A DNA stretch of 64,000 nt from Ascochyta rabiei (GCF_004011695.2 NC_082407.1:434001-498000), one strand, 5' to 3'; positions 36,521 through 49,929 are shown, numbered from the stretch's first letter. The notes: generated from the letters alone by a model not told the origin. Translations and numbers: made by a program.

Positions 36521-36627
36521 TGTTATAATTAATTAATTAATAGGTTTAACATCCTGTGTAAGTCTAAGACTATATAAGACAAGAGCAGTTAAGCTACTTT
36601 AGTAATTTAAGGAGCGTGTTTGTAACA
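36521..36627 (-). repeat. Candidate LTR at the right end of element E
   Basis: 107-bp block with TGTTATAA...TTGTAACA ends in inverted relation, placed upstream (minus sense) of the gag relic and next to the LINE 3' region. No second copy was found at the left end, so the call is tentative. Confidence 0.3.
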
Positions 36628-39600
36628 GGGGATAGTAAATATGTATTTAAATTCCTGTAGTAAGAGCCTATGCTCTAGGGAGTTAACAGAGGTTCTTAGG
36701 TGTCTGTTACGTGTTGTAGGTACCACTTACAGGTGCCTACTCTTGTCTCTAAAATAAAAGCTATAGTAGCTAGAATTCCTTAGGTTGTATATAGTAGTAG
36801 TTTTATTAAAAGCCTTTGTCCTTATAGGCTGTCTTGCATTGTTTTCCTTACGTTTCTGTATTCTCTATAGCTAAGTAGAAGGTGTTGTGTTGTTTATACG
36901 TAGCTGCAGATACATCTATATTTATCTACCTTCTATATGTTATATAGGTATACTTTATTATATCTATATTCTAGTTTTAGTTAGTAGTAGGCACCTACTA
37001 CCTCTCTCTTAGTAATTTTTAGTAGTTTTATCTTATTTATTAGTTCTAGATAGTATTTTACTGCGTAGGTGTCTATTTTCCTTAAGATTACTTTAGCTGT
37101 ATAGGTGTCTAGTTTATATTCCTACTTATCTATTATAATAGCTTTAACTTAAATTCTAGTTATAGCAATGCTTGCGAAGTTAGAGGTAGGCCTCTTTTTT
37201 GTTGCTTCTTTTGCTAGAGAGTGTGCTTTCTTATTTCCTGTTATGTCCTAGTGGCTAGGGGCCTATTTAAGGCTAATTGTGGCTCCTTTGTCTTTAATAG
37301 TTTTAGCTGCCTTTATGCAGCATATTTGCTAAGCGTGTCTAGGCTTGTTTAAAGGGGTTTTTAGTCTTAGGATTACGGCCTAGTTATCTAGAAAGACTTA
37401 GACGTTCTGTGCTCTAGTAGCTATAGTAGCTGTAATTTTAAAGCCTCTTATTATACCTTCTAGTTCTCCGTTGTATATAATTTAGCCTTTGCTAATATTA
37501 TAGTTTATAGCGTAGATTTCCTTAGGCTGTTATTTATAGTCTAGGACCATAATTCCAACTCCTATACCTAGGCCTCTCTCTATAGAATAAGCGTCTATAT
37601 AGGTAGCTAGTATATTACTTCCTACTTTTTATAGCATCTATGTTTTATATGCTTTTACTTCTTCTTCTTTTAGTAGTCTTAAGATTTTAGTTTAGTATGC
37701 TATAGCCTTATTCTAGGGGTAGAAGTAGAAGTCTTTTAGTTTTTCTTCTTTTATGCTAGGTATAGCCTTTCCTATAGACTATGTAATCTATATAAGCTAT
37801 ATAGGAGGTCCTATACCTAGCCTAGTACAGTTAACCTTACTTTACTCTACGCTAGAGTCTAGGTCTGTGTTTTATAGGGTGGACTTTAGCTGTGTTGTAG
37901 CAGTGTAGATAGGGTAGTTTGTTACTAGCTTCCTAGCTCTAAAGGCGTACTTTCTTATTACAGAGTTTAGCCTTATAGTAGGAGGGGCTAGAGCTGCCTT
38001 TACCTCTTAGGGTATTATAGGTAAGGTTTAGAAGGTGCCTAAGATTTTCCTAAGTACTAGGTTCTGTAGTCCTTATAGTTGTTTTGCTAATCTAGCTTAT
38101 TACTTTTAGAAGACCTAGCATCTATAGTCTGCTATGCTAGTAACACAGGCTAGGTATATTTATTAAAGGGCAGTAGGTGTAAGGCCTTTACTGCTGTTTA
38201 CTAGTCTGCATATTCTATAGAAGGTGTTTCTTACCTAGCTAGTCCTTATAGCAGCATGCTCTTTTAAAGAGAGCCTATTGTTAAAAGGGATTTCTAGCTA
38301 TTTAACAGTCTTTTTTAGAGTTATTATAGACATGTCTAGCAGGGTAAGAGTATAGGTTTCTCCTTTTTAGCTTATAGTAAAGTAGTTAAGTTTAGTTTTA
38401 AGCGCATTAAACTAAATTACAACGCTAGATTCTTTTATAAATAGGCTAGCTATATCTCTTACTAGTAGGCAGATATTTTTCTTAAGGCTAGTAGATAATG
38501 CTGTAATAGCTAGGTTGTCTAGGTGGAATAGTAAGTAGTTTGTAATTAACTAGAAAAGAGGTCTAACATATATTAGGAACAGAATAGGTAAGATAGAACT
38601 TCCTTATAGGATTCTAGCGTTAATATTACTAAATTATTCTATTTCTCTATTAAAGGACAGTTAAAGTAGCGTCTAGAGAGAAATAATTAGATCTAGGCTA
38701 TAAGACTGCACGGTACCTTTAGGTATTATAGGATAGTAAGTAGTTAGCCTAGTAAGACATAGTTAAAGGCTCCTTTAATGTCTAGGAACACTGTAGTTAT
38801 TGTGCGCTTTAGTTTCCTTAATTCTTACACTTAGTTTAGTAGTAGTATAGAAGCAGCTATAGCTAATTTTTATACTCTTCTACCTAGTTATAAAGGGTAG
38901 AGTAGGGTAGTTGTTTCTACTAGTATGCTGAGCTGTTTAGTTACTAGTCTTTCTACTACTTTACCTAGGTAGCTTAGAAGAGTAATTACCCTATAGGCGT
39001 TAGGGGCTAAGTAGTCTAGTTTGTTTAGCTTTTATAGGATAATTCCTGTTACTCTTTTTTAGATTTAAGGATAGTACTTATAGTTATATAGGGTAGAAAA
39101 TACATAGAAGAATATATTAGTTTCTGCTTTATATGCTGTAGTAATAATCTCCTAGTTTATTACATCTAGTCCTAGGGAGCTACTTTAGATTTATAAGGAG
39201 TAGGCGTGTTCTAGCTCTTCTTTAGTAAGAGGTAGCTATTTCTAGCTACCTTCCTAGTAGGTGCTCTACTCTATAGGTTAAGAGGTAGGTAGGCTATAGA
39301 AGAGAGTATCTTATAGTGCTAAGCATTTACCTTAAAAGAAGTTCTCTATTCCCCTAGGGCCTTATATAGTAGGTATGCTTTAGTTACCTACAGACTTAGT
39401 ATAAGACATTACTTTAAAGATGAGTTTTATATCCTCCTTTTTTAGGATTTAATTCTAGTAGTTGCGCTTTGCTACTTTTACTGCTTATAGGTAGCTATTT
39501 CTAGTAATTAGGTAGTACCTTTTCTATATATAACTGTTTATAGGGCTAGTTACTAGTTCTTTCTATAGGTAGCGTTGTTTACTAAGCATATTTGTCCTAA

Positions 39601-40734
39601 GTATTTTTAGGTCTAGGTTCTACTAAGGCTTGCTTCTTACACTAGTAGAGCTTTATAAGATTGTAGTTTTAGCTGCATTTGTTATTGCTGTAGTAAGCTT
39701 ATTCCCTATTACTTTAAGCTGCTCCTCTAGCTCTCTGTGCTCTCCTTAGATAAGAAGTAGGGTTTTACTAGTAGAGTGTCTAGGGCAGGTAGTATTAAGA
39801 GCAGGGCTTTTTGCTATCTACTTCGCTAGCTCCTTCTAAAATAGGTCCTAGTCTGCCTTCTTTGCGTTAAACCTAGGAGTAGGGTTATTTAGGAGCTGTG
39901 TTTTAGGCGTTGTAATTATAAACAGTATGCCTAGGTAGTCTAAGCCTATACCTACTAGGGTTTGCTAGTCTTCTATCTAGTTTATAAGCCTATGTAAAGC
40001 AAAGGTAAGGTCTAGAACACTTTCCCTACTTATGTTTAGCCTGTAGAAGGTGCCTATACTAGGGTTATTTAATAGCTCTAGGTTTTGCTTTTCTATCTAG
40101 TCAATAAAACTACTAGCTTTTAGTGTTATAGTACTTATACTAGGGTCCTACTAAGGGTAGTAGGTGTTAAAGTCGCCTAGTAGGATTAAATTAGGCAGAG
40201 TGTAGCTATTTAGAAGCTTTCTTTCTACTATTATTGTCTCTTATATGTTTCTTTAGTTATAAATATTATAAATTATAAAGTTTAACCTAGACTACTAGAC
40301 TATAATAGCTAGAAAGTCTAGGTTAGGGCTTAATTCTGCAGCTAGGGTAACTTGTACTGTTGTTAAGCGTAGAACATAGGCTAGAACGCATAGCCTTATG
40401 CTGTAGTCCTATAGTAGAGGTAGGATTTGTGTAAAGGAAGAGTAGTTTACAGAGTGTATGTCTAAGTAGTCTAAAGGTAGTTGTTAAGTAGTAGTAAGCT
40501 ATAGTTGTTGTACTAAGATAAGGTCTATAGCTAGTTCTACTATAAGTTATAAGGCGCTCTCTATAGCTTATATACTCTTATTTAGATTTACTTATTGAAT
40601 CCTTAAGTTGTCTAGTATTCTAGATGTGTTTATGCGTTTATTTTAGCCCTATAGGCTGTATATTGTATACTATCTACTATATATACTTCTTTATAGTTTA
40701 TACACTTAGGTATAGTATGTATGTAGGCTTTACC
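36628..40734 (-). pseudogene. Tad1-like LINE ORF2: endonuclease, RT, RNase H
   Basis: Read right to left. An AP-endonuclease-type N-terminus starts about 40690 (LDNLRIQ, then ILVQQL). The RT domain includes TVFLDIKGAFNYVL near 38765-38825 and FHLDNLAITA near 38500-38540, the YxDD box with Asn in the last place. A long connector follows. RNase H (IIYNGELEGIIRG, then VFLDN*AVI, then APSH*DITGNKKAHSLAKEA at about 37190-37270) is the domain that marks Tad1-type fungal LINEs. The 3' end is near 36630. Stops are TAG or TAA in RIP context. Its 5' part (ORF1) lies to the right, interrupted by a hAT-type MITE and by element C. Confidence 0.85.
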
Positions 40735-41735
40735 TACAGTAGCAAAAGGGTAGGGGTTAGGTAGGGGTAGGGTACATTACGTAATGTACCCCTACTATAC
40801 TCTACCTCTACCTACGCTAATTCTATACTAAGAGGGTAGAGGTAGGGTAGAGTCTATATAGGGTATAGGTAGAGGTAGGGTAGAGTCTATATAGGGTATA
40901 GGTAGAGGTAGAGTAGGGTCTATATAGGGTATAGGTAGCTACGCTAGCAAAAGGGTAGGGGGTACCCTAGGGTTAGGTAGGGGTTAGGTACGGTCCGCAC
41001 GGACGTTAGGTAGGGGTAAGGTAGGGGTAGGGTCTATATAGGGTAGGGGTAGGGTAGGGTCTATATAGGGTAGGGGTAGAGGTAGGGTAGGGTCTACATA
41101 GGGTACGGGTAGGGGTTAGGTAGGGGTTAGGTAGGGGTTGGATAGGGTAGGTGTCAGCGTCTAACTCTTTAACTAAAGTAGTTATTACAAAACTTTGTAC
41201 TGCAGAGATGTAGAGCAGAACAAGTGCTTTTAAACAGGTTATATTCTGTAAGATTCTAATTAAAACTAGTAGAGTTATAGTAGTTATTGTGTAAATCCTA
41301 GGTTGTTACAATATAGGCCTACGTAACAACTACTCTAGCTCTAATAGTTTTAATTAGAGACCTACGGTCTATAGATTGTGTAAACGCGCTTGTTTTACTC
41401 TACATTTCTGCAGTACAAAGTTTTTTAATAACTGCTTTAGTTAAAGAGTTACACGATAACACCTATAGGCTCTACTTAGGCCTACCTCTTCCCTATAGAC
41501 CCTACCCTAAACCCTACTCTACCCTACTTCTACCCCTAGTTAGTACAGACTGTACCCTACCTCTACCCTACGCTAGAGGTACCTCTACCCTACCTCTACC
41601 TAACGTCTGTGCAGAGTCTACCCTACCCCTACCCTATGTAGACCCTACCCCTACTCTACCCCTACCTAACGTCCGTGCAGACTGTACCTAACCCCTACCT
41701 AACCCTAGGGTACCCCCTACCCTTTTGCTAGCGTA
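40735..41735. mobile_element. 1,001-bp non-autonomous hAT element, largely palindromic, G-rich ends
   Basis: Ends TACAGTAGCAAAAGGGT (left) and TACGCTAGCAAAAGGGT (reverse complement of right). Flanked by a perfect 8-bp duplication GCTTTACC (40727-40734 and 41736-41743), the hAT target size. The ends match those of the autonomous hAT at 56904 (TACGCTGGCAAATGGGT). No ORF. GGGTAGG- and GTCTATATAGG-type repeats fill the arms. The centre (41150-41465) is an inverted repeat: CTCTTTAACTAAAGTAGTTA against the reverse complement of 41380-41465. A second internal terminus-like copy starts at 40951. Confidence 0.88.
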
Positions 41736-41743
41736 GCTTTACC

Positions 41744-41817
41744 TATAGTACTACACATATTACACTTATATAGTGTTATAGGGTATTTGTCTACGTATAT
41801 TTTATATATAGTACTAT
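41744..41817 (-). pseudogene. LINE ORF1 zinc-knuckle segment
   Basis: Between the MITE and element C the minus strand reads LYKCNMCSTIGKA, and it continues across the MITE as YIHTIPKCINYKEVY (40730-40690 side). This is a CCHC-type knuckle region of the LINE ORF1 protein, contiguous with 50216-51456 once element C is removed. Confidence 0.65.
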
Positions 41818-42079
41818 TGTTACAGGTGTTCTCCCTACAGTAGGGGATACCTCGGTTAGGTCCCGGGCTAAGCCTAGAGACCCACCGACCACAGGTGTTC
41901 TCCCTACAGCAGGGGATACCTTAGTTAGGTCCTAGGCTAAGCCTAGAGACCTACTGACTAGTATATAACATCCACACACCTAAAGACTTATCTATTAAGA
42001 ATTTATCTTATCTCTTAATATTACCTATTATTTTATCCTATATCGCTCTGCTCTATTGCCTGCCTACAGTGCCCTTACA
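41818..42079 (+). repeat. 5' LTR of element C with 69-bp internal duplication
   Basis: Starts TGTTACAGGTGTTCTCC and ends GCCCTTACA. The block starting AGGTGTTCTCCCTACAG occurs at 41824 and again at 41893, a 69-bp tandem duplication inside the LTR. Confidence 0.92.
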
Positions 42080-43400
42080 ATTTAAATCCTTTATACTTCC
42101 TTTTAGAACAGGCAGCTAATTAGCAGCAGAGAGACAGGAAAAAACTTAGCTATTAGCAATGGCTAGAGGACAACGCAACCTCTGCTTAACTACTAGCAAC
42201 GTAGAGGAGTTGCCCCCTTATAACAACCTTAGTTAGGAGCTAGATGCACAACGCTGCAATAACATACCTAGGGTATTACTAGCACCTATAGAGCTACTGC
42301 TTAACCCTTACATTAGGGGTAGGTTAGCTACTATAGCAGTAGGCATTATAACGCTAGACGTCCGAACGCCACGCATTATACAAATAGAGTTGCTATAGAC
42401 TTCTATCCTATTGTTACTAGAGGCACTTAACAAGGCAGAATTGTCTAGCGCCCCTAAATAAGAAATTCAAATCTAGCAGCAGTAATTTAACTAGGCAGTA
42501 GAGACCCTGAAGTGGACGCACGTTAGACCCACGTTGGGTAGCTACTACTAAGTGTTTAATAAGGCTAGCAAGATAATGTAAGTTCTTAATAACGTCTAAC
42601 CTGAGCTAAAACTTAGGACAGATAACAAGCCTCTATTAACATAGTAGGTAGACTAGTAGATTAAGGACATAGACACAGGGTTCTAGTACGCTTAAGTAGT
42701 TAAAGACTCTGTAACCTGCACCTATTAGATTATAGGCACTATCTACTATAGTGTCTATTAAGAATTAATCTAACAACGTATTAATAAGGGATTAATCTAA
42801 ACCTAGGCTAACCTCTATATAGAGGAGGAGCAGCTTATATAAGACCTAGTCTTTACTTAGTATAAGAACTATAATAAGTACTTTAACTATAAGTAGAAGG
42901 CTAACAATTCTGTTAACACCTTCCTAATAAAGTTAAATAAGTAGGAGTCTCTACTGCCCTATAACTTTACTAAGTTTAATAACAGTATAGATAACTATAA
43001 GTTTAAGATAGCATTTGTATAGAGCCTTACTCCCTATAAACTCTAACATAAGATCTAGCGTAATAGTAGCCTAGAACACATTACTAAGTAGATAGAGTTT
43101 AAACAGGCCCTCTGTAACGCAGAGACTGCAACAGTCCCCTTAAAACTAAGCCTCTAGGCTAAAGGCAGTAGTTAAAACAAAAGACCTTACTCTTCTTCTA
43201 ATAGGGGAGGATTTAAAAGTCACTAGAGCCAGGCCTTAACCCCCTCTAGGAGTAACGCCAGGAAGCAGCTAGAAGACTCCTAGCTAGCAACTAATAACGC
43301 TAATTTAGTAGGAGGCAAGGGGTCCTATAGAGGCAATTACCACTAATAATCTAATAGGGGTAGTTATTATTAGCTAAATTAGGGGCAAAACCCTTAGGGC
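42080..43400 (+). pseudogene. gag relic of element C
   Basis: Leader ATTTAAATCC and following frame align with the gag of element B (8307-9500). Stops are RIP-type. No clear zinc knuckle was found. Confidence 0.6.
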
Positions 43401-43479
43401 TATTAGCAACAGAGCTATTAGAGAGGCCGCAGAGGCAGTAATTAACAATCCAGTAGCAACTAAGGAAATAGGAAGCCCT

Positions 43480-46400
43480 AGTTACTAACCTTTCCTACCT
43501 ATAACTAGGGCTAGAGACTAAAGGGAAACAAACCTGTATAGCAGTCACTATCTAGCTAATTAACTCTAAGGGTAACCCTAGGACTCTCTAGGCCTTGTAC
43601 GACTTAGGTTTAGAGCTAAACCTTATTACTAAATAGGTAGCCAGAGACCTAGGGCTCAACCTAGAGGGAACTAACTAGCGACTAAACGCGGTTGTCCTAG
43701 ACAATACAAAGCTGTTGTTAATAGAGTAGTACTAGTTAACAATAGTCTGCTATAACAGCAAGAGAACGCCTAAGATAGTTAGGCTAACTAAATTCTAGTC
43801 TATATTATTTGTTAGATATAACCTAGTATTAGGTTATCTATAGCTAGCTAAGGCAGACCTATGTATCTACTTCTCTGTAGAAACCTATAAGTAGTTTACA
43901 GACAACATTAAGAGGGTCTAGCTAGTAACTACTAAACAATTATTTAGTAACCTAGACCTAGGTAAGCATCTATACCTACTACAGTCTAAGAGTCTAGGTA
44001 TAGGGGGTCTAACAGACGTCTACTAGACAGACAACAGACAGACGCTAGACGTAACCCTTACTAACTAGTTAAGGATTATAGTAGTAGGAATTGACAGTAG
44101 CCCTATACTAGAGGCTAACGCCCTAGACATAGAAGAGCTTAAATACGTGCCTAAGCACCTCTATTATAAGTAGTTTATGTTTAGTAAACGCTAGATAAGT
44201 GTATTAGCGCTCTACTAGGAGTATAATTACTCTATAGAGATTAAGGCAGATACTAAGGTTTCTAACCTCCTAATCTGTAACCTGTCCTGCTAGGAACTAG
44301 ATATACTCTAGGAATACCTTAAGGCAGCACAGGAGAAGGGCTAGATCTACCTAAGTAAGTCGCCAGCAGAAGCACCTATCCTGTTTATTCCTAAACCTAA
44401 TAGCACTATAAGATTATGTGTTAATTATTAGGAATTAAATAAGATAACTATTAAGAATTAGTATCCTATTCTACTAGTAAGCGAGATAATAGATTGTCTG
44501 TTAAAAGCAAAGGTCTTTACTAATCTAGATCTACATAACGCCTACTATAGGCTCTAGATTAAGGAGGGCAACAAGTAGAAGACTGCGTTTAAGACGCAAT
44601 ACAGTTATTTTAAATACCTAGTAATGCTATTTAGCTTAGCTAACGCACTAGCCACGTTCTAATCCTATATCTACAGAGCCCTAGAAGGCCTACTAGATAG
44701 GATCTGCGTGGTTTACCTAGACAACATCCTCATCTATTCCTAGGACAAGAAAGACTACAACAAGCACGTTAAAGAGGTCCTTAATTACCTGGTTAAATAG
44801 GGGATGTTTGCGAAGGTAAGCAAGTGCGTCTTCTCTAGCAAGTTAGTAGAGTTTCTAGGATTTGTTATTACCCTAGACAGTGTAGTACTAGATCCTAAGA
44901 GGGTCTATACTATTACTAAATAGCCTAAACTATCTAGTTATAATGATATTTAAGTGTTCTTAGGCTTTACTAACTTTTATTAGCAGTTTATATTTAACTA
45001 CTTAGGAATTTTCTAGCTGCTTATTAACTATATAACAGCCGCCTAACACCTAGCAGAGGACTAGGGGGTCCCTAGTTAAGAAGAGGGGGGGGTAAGACTA
45101 AAGAAGAGTTAAAAGGGACTAACAAAATAGTATAAACTATAGCACTAGCTAGAGGAAGTGCGCACAGCGTTCCTTATAATTAGGGAGAAGTTTATAGAGG
45201 CCCTAGTGCTTTAGCACTTTAACCTAAACAAGCCTATTATTATTCTTACTAACGCGTTAGACTTTGCTATAGCAGCTATCCTGTTGCAACCCTAAACGTC
45301 TAAAGTAGCTACAGAGCTACACTAGAAGCCTGTGGCATTTTAGAGCTGGAAGTTTACAGGCCTATCTATTAGATAGCACACCTATAATAAAGAACTGTCT
45401 GCAATTATTAAAGCCTTTAGGTAGTAGAGACACTATCTTAAACACGCCCTAGTAACAATTAGAGTACTCTTAGTTTATAATAACCTAAGGTACTTTATAA
45501 CAACAAAGAAGCTCTCTCCTAAGTAAGCCTAATAGGCAGAGGAGCTAGTAAGATTTAACTTTAAAATTAAATACAAGCTAGGACCTAAAAACGCAGTAGA
45601 CAGCCTATTAAGGCGTCTAGATTACGTAGAAGGTCTTAAGGTTAGAGAACAGCAGGCCCTGCAGGACGCTATACTGCCTACCTTATAATAAAAGCTTTAA
45701 ATCTAAATAATTTATAAGTCTAGGGCTTAGAAGAATGCACAGGTAACATCTAGGCTTAACGTACCTATAGCGGACCTAGCAGCAGTCTAGTAACTACCTA
45801 AAGTTGTCCCTAAGGAATTCTACTAATATTAGATTAGCTATAGAGATTTGTCTCCTATAAACCCTAATCCTCTATCTAATAACTAAGGTTAGGATCAGCC
45901 TAATACTAAAGCTAGGGGACTAGACTTTAACGTTGCTAAAGCTCTCCTTTGTAGCCTAGACGGCAGAGTTAGTACCCCTACAAACCTTACAAACAAAGCT
46001 GCACAAGGAGATTCTACTTTTAACCTAGATATACTAGTAATCCTAGCAGATTTTATTAAGTAGGTCTAGTAACAGGACGTACTATACCCTAGAAAGCTAT
46101 TACTAATAACTAGGACAGATAGCAGAGCGAAGAAGGCACAACACTACCAGGAGGTTAACCTAAGTAGGACCTTACGCAGAAGTAGGAAAGTTTAGATTTC
46201 TAATAATATTACTCTACGCTATACTATCCTATTAAGGAACTATAATAACCCTATAGGAGGTTACTATAGCGTAGATAAGACTGCTAAAGTACTTAAGAAG
46301 AAGTACTATTAGCTAGGGCTAATAAAGGACGTACATCACTACATCTAAAGGTACCCTAAGTGCTAACTCTACAAAATTAGGAGACATAAACTGTAGGGAT

Positions 46401-47660
46401 TACTTACACTACTTCTAGTCCCTAATACAGCCTAGCAGCACTTCTCCCTTAACTTTATAACAGAGCTGCTAAAGTTAATAGACGCTAAGGGGAATAAGTA
46501 TAACGCTATACTAGTTCTTATAGACTAGTTTAGTAAGTACGTCTAGTACCTACCCTATACTAAGACAATTACTACCTAGCACCTAGCTAAACTGTTAATA
46601 GAACAGAGCTTCTTAAAGCAAGGACTACTAGATACGCTGCTGTTAGATTAAGGTTTAGTGTTTACTAGCTAATTTTAGTCTAATATTTACTACTACCTAA
46701 TAATTAACCACTAGCTTAGTACAGCGTTCTATCCCTAGACAGACAGGCAAACAGAGCGTTAGAATTAGGAGTTAGAGACGTACTTACGCATATACATAAA
46801 CTACTAACAGGATAACTAGGTAGACCTTCTACTATATGCTAAGTACGCCTATAACTCTAAAGCTTACTCTACACATAGAGAATCTCCAATTAAGGTTACC
46901 TTTAGCACTAACCCTAAGGGATTTAACAGGATGCCTAATAAGCACTAGCTCTAAAAGCCCCTAGCTATCTAGGACAAAGACAGAACTATGCTAGAGCTGC
47001 GTAGGCAGGTTGCTAGACGCTTAGAGCGCTGGCATAATATGTAGAGAATAGTAAAAGAGGCCTTAGAGTATATATAAAAGGGTAACGCCTAGTAGTATAA
47101 TATAAAGAGGTTAGAACAACACTTTGCTAAGGGGGACTTAGTCCTCCTGCAGGCTAAGAACCTAATAACAAGCTGTCCTTTAAAGAAGTTTAGCGCTTAC
47201 TACCTTAGACTATTTATAGTACTTAGGAAGATATAAAAGCTAGCGTACAGGCTAAAGCTTCCTCTATTAATAGACAGAGTGCACCTAGTGTTTAATGTAT
47301 TATTACTTAAGCACTAGAGAGAACCCCTAAAAAACAATAGGTTTTAGCTAGGTCCTATTAGTATACTAGAAGACATTCTACCTAGTAACAGGTATAAGGT
47401 TAAAGGTATACTGTTACACTAAGACACTGTAGCCTAAGGAAAGGAGTATAGAGTTAAGTAGCTAGGTTAGCCTAACAAAGAGGCAACCTAGAAACTACTT
47501 AACTATCTTAACTACTGTAATAAGATCCTTCAGGATTATTACTAAAGCGTTTGCGCAGGTAATCTATTAGCAGGTAACTAGGCAGTGCCTAGGGAACTAA
47601 CGCTACTAAAGCGTAAGAGAGGACGTCCTAAGAAGTCTACCTCCTAAAAAGGATATCCTT
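43480..47660 (+). pseudogene. pol relic of element C: protease, RT, RNase H, integrase, chromodomain, AT-hook-like motif
   Basis: Protease LYDLGLELN near 43595-43620 keeps its Asp. RT: VVYLDNILIYS from about 44708 (YLDN box). RNase H about 45240-45660. Integrase zinc region HYSVDKTAKVLKKKYY from about 46263, then CQLYKIRRHKL; core follows to about 46900. Chromodomain-like segment about 47388-47560 (YKVKGILLH, YRVKQLG, NKEAT). Directly after, in the same frame, KRKRGRPKKS (47608-47637) is an AT-hook core, RGRP with basic flanks, suited to AT-rich DNA. In B this site is decayed to KRGCS. Confidence 0.85.
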
Positions 47661-48740
47661 CTAACCTAGCTAAGAAGTAAGGATAGACGCTCCTAGAATA
47701 AGTGCAGCTAGTGGCTAAAGGAGGCCTAGCGTCTATCTAATACATTACTAGCAAGAATAGCACATTTAAGTTAGAAGAGAAGATTAATTACAAGGTTTAT
47801 TAAAAGTTACTATAGAAGTAGAGAGTCTTTATAACTACTACTACACTAGGTAGATGGACTACTATAACCTGCACTTAGGCTTATATTAAAGGAAGGGCTA
47901 CAGCGTTAACAGCTACCTAGAGTAAGCTTTGTAGGTAACGCAGATATCCTCTTAAAGGCAGCAGCAGGAGCCTAGGCAGATAACAGCAGGTTAGTACTAT
48001 AGTAGTACTAGCGCTTCTCTACCTTATTTGCACAACCTGTCTTCTAGAAGTGCTCTTTAAGCACAGTATTAATAACTACGTTGTTAGGTAGCTTTGCGCT
48101 AACTGTACTAACCACAGCCTACTTATATTAGCCCTAAGAAAAGAGAGGAGGAAAACAACACTTATAATATACTACTAAAGGTTATATAAATAGAAAACCT
48201 AGCGCACTTAGGCGTACTTAATCTTAGAGAGACTAGACTTGTTAACGTAGTAACAAACTACAGCATTATAGGCAATAAAGCTGTTACAACATCCTAGAGC
48301 ATAGTTATAGGTAGTCTACTAGAATAACTAAACAGCGTTATTAACAGAGTCCTTAGTTACCTAGTTGCCCTACCTAATAGTCTCCTTGTTAGTCTTGCGT
48401 ATAGCTTAATTAATAAGGAAGTTAAGCATGTTAATAGCTTAGTAGAAGATAGGGTTAATCTACACGTATTAGTTATAGATAGATACTAGAGCAGTATAGG
48501 AAATACCTTCACGCACTTACTAACCTTTGCCTCTACGCAGCTAGCGCACACACTAAAGTTGTCCTTACAGAGCCTATACCTACTAGGTTAACAGAAGACG
48601 TACATAAACAACTTAATAGTACCCTTAGGATTATACTTAGAGTAAGTAGTTAGGCGCGTAATACTACAGTGGCACTAGTATTGCAAGAGCAAGGGCTAGG
48701 GCTGCATGTTGTTAGGCAGCTAATAGACGTAGTTAGGCAG
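47661..48740 (+). pseudogene. Pol C-terminal extension of element C
   Basis: Same block as 13860-14760 in B. The frame runs on from the chromodomain and AT-hook (VQLVAKGGLASI*YITSKN), then TTLLGSFALTVLTTAY near 48090-48140. After one shift it reads VTNYSIIGNKAVTTS, INRVLSYLVALPNSLLVSLA and FTHLLTFASTQLAHTLKLSL. Hydrophobic and helical in character, no family recognised. Confidence 0.5.
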
Positions 48741-49929
48741 GGCCTAGCAGGCGATGTAGGGGGGCAGGGGAGTTATGTTAGAGAACAAGAGTTAATTTAG
48801 GTAAGAGTTAGGTGGTAGATAAGGATGGTGGTGTGTAATAAGGCACTGTAGGTAGGGAAATACAGTCCTTATATACACCTAGGCCCTAGCAGCCTAGTAG
48901 GCACCTAGCAACAACCTAACCTCTAACTGCTCTCTTACCTAACGCAACACGCTACGTAAATAAACAAAAGTTTGCTATATCTAAACACGCGTCTATTAAC
49001 TAATTAGAAGACATCTAATAATCTTACCTAAGATTTATGTTGTAAATACACTAGAGCCTAGGCTACACTACGTAGGAGCCTAAGCAAGGCGTTAGGCAAG
49101 GCTAGTAGCTTACTGTTACAAGCTAGCATACAGAGGAGATCCCCTATAAATAAGCAAATCCTGTAAGCTAGTTTACGCAGAAACAGGCTGCAGGAGCTGC
49201 TGGCAATCCTCTTACAGACGTTACTAGTTAGGGACTTACTTACTTACTACTTAGGCCCTAGGGATTTTAATCCCTAGTATAAGGCACCTAACTACCTAGG
49301 GGGTTGCAGGGAGTATAAACAAACGTCTACACGCAGGGCAGGCCCTAGCCTAGTGCTAGTTACTACCTGTAAGATGCAGGGAGCTAATAGCCCCTACACG
49401 ACTAACGTCTAACAATTACACTCCCTACAGGTTTTAGAGCTAAGGGACGCTTTAGCGTTAACCCTTGTAATATCTAATAAGTTACGCTTCCTACAGGTTA
49501 AGCTAAAGGCTACTTTAGTGTTAACCTTTATAACGTCTAGTTTAAGCTACTACTTACCTGTTAAGCTATAGAGCTAACAATTACAGACTTAACCTACGTT
49601 AAGACTCTAGTAAATAAGGAAGTGTTCTAATAACAGCGTAGCTAGTATCTATAGGATTGCTCTTAACAGCTACCTAGCCTTACTTAATACAGGAAAACCT
49701 AGTAGCCTAGCAGTACAGCAGTGCTGCCCTAGCAGAGTACTAAGGAGGCGTTGTGACAACAGCGTAGCTAGCATCTAGGGGATTGCTCTTAACAGCTACC
49801 TAGCCTTACTTAATGCTGGATAGTCACCCTAGGCTACACTACATTTCTCCTGCTAAGTTTTTCCCTCTATAGGATGTTTTTCTAGAGCTTAATAATAGCC
49901 CTAGGGATTCCCTAAAGCGGTTTGGGACG

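Noticed and set aside
40740..41740. Telomere-like repeats (GGGTTAGG, GGGTAGG)
   Set aside because: The repeats are irregular, in both orientations, and lie inside a TSD-flanked hAT-type element. They are subterminal repeats, not an internal telomere.
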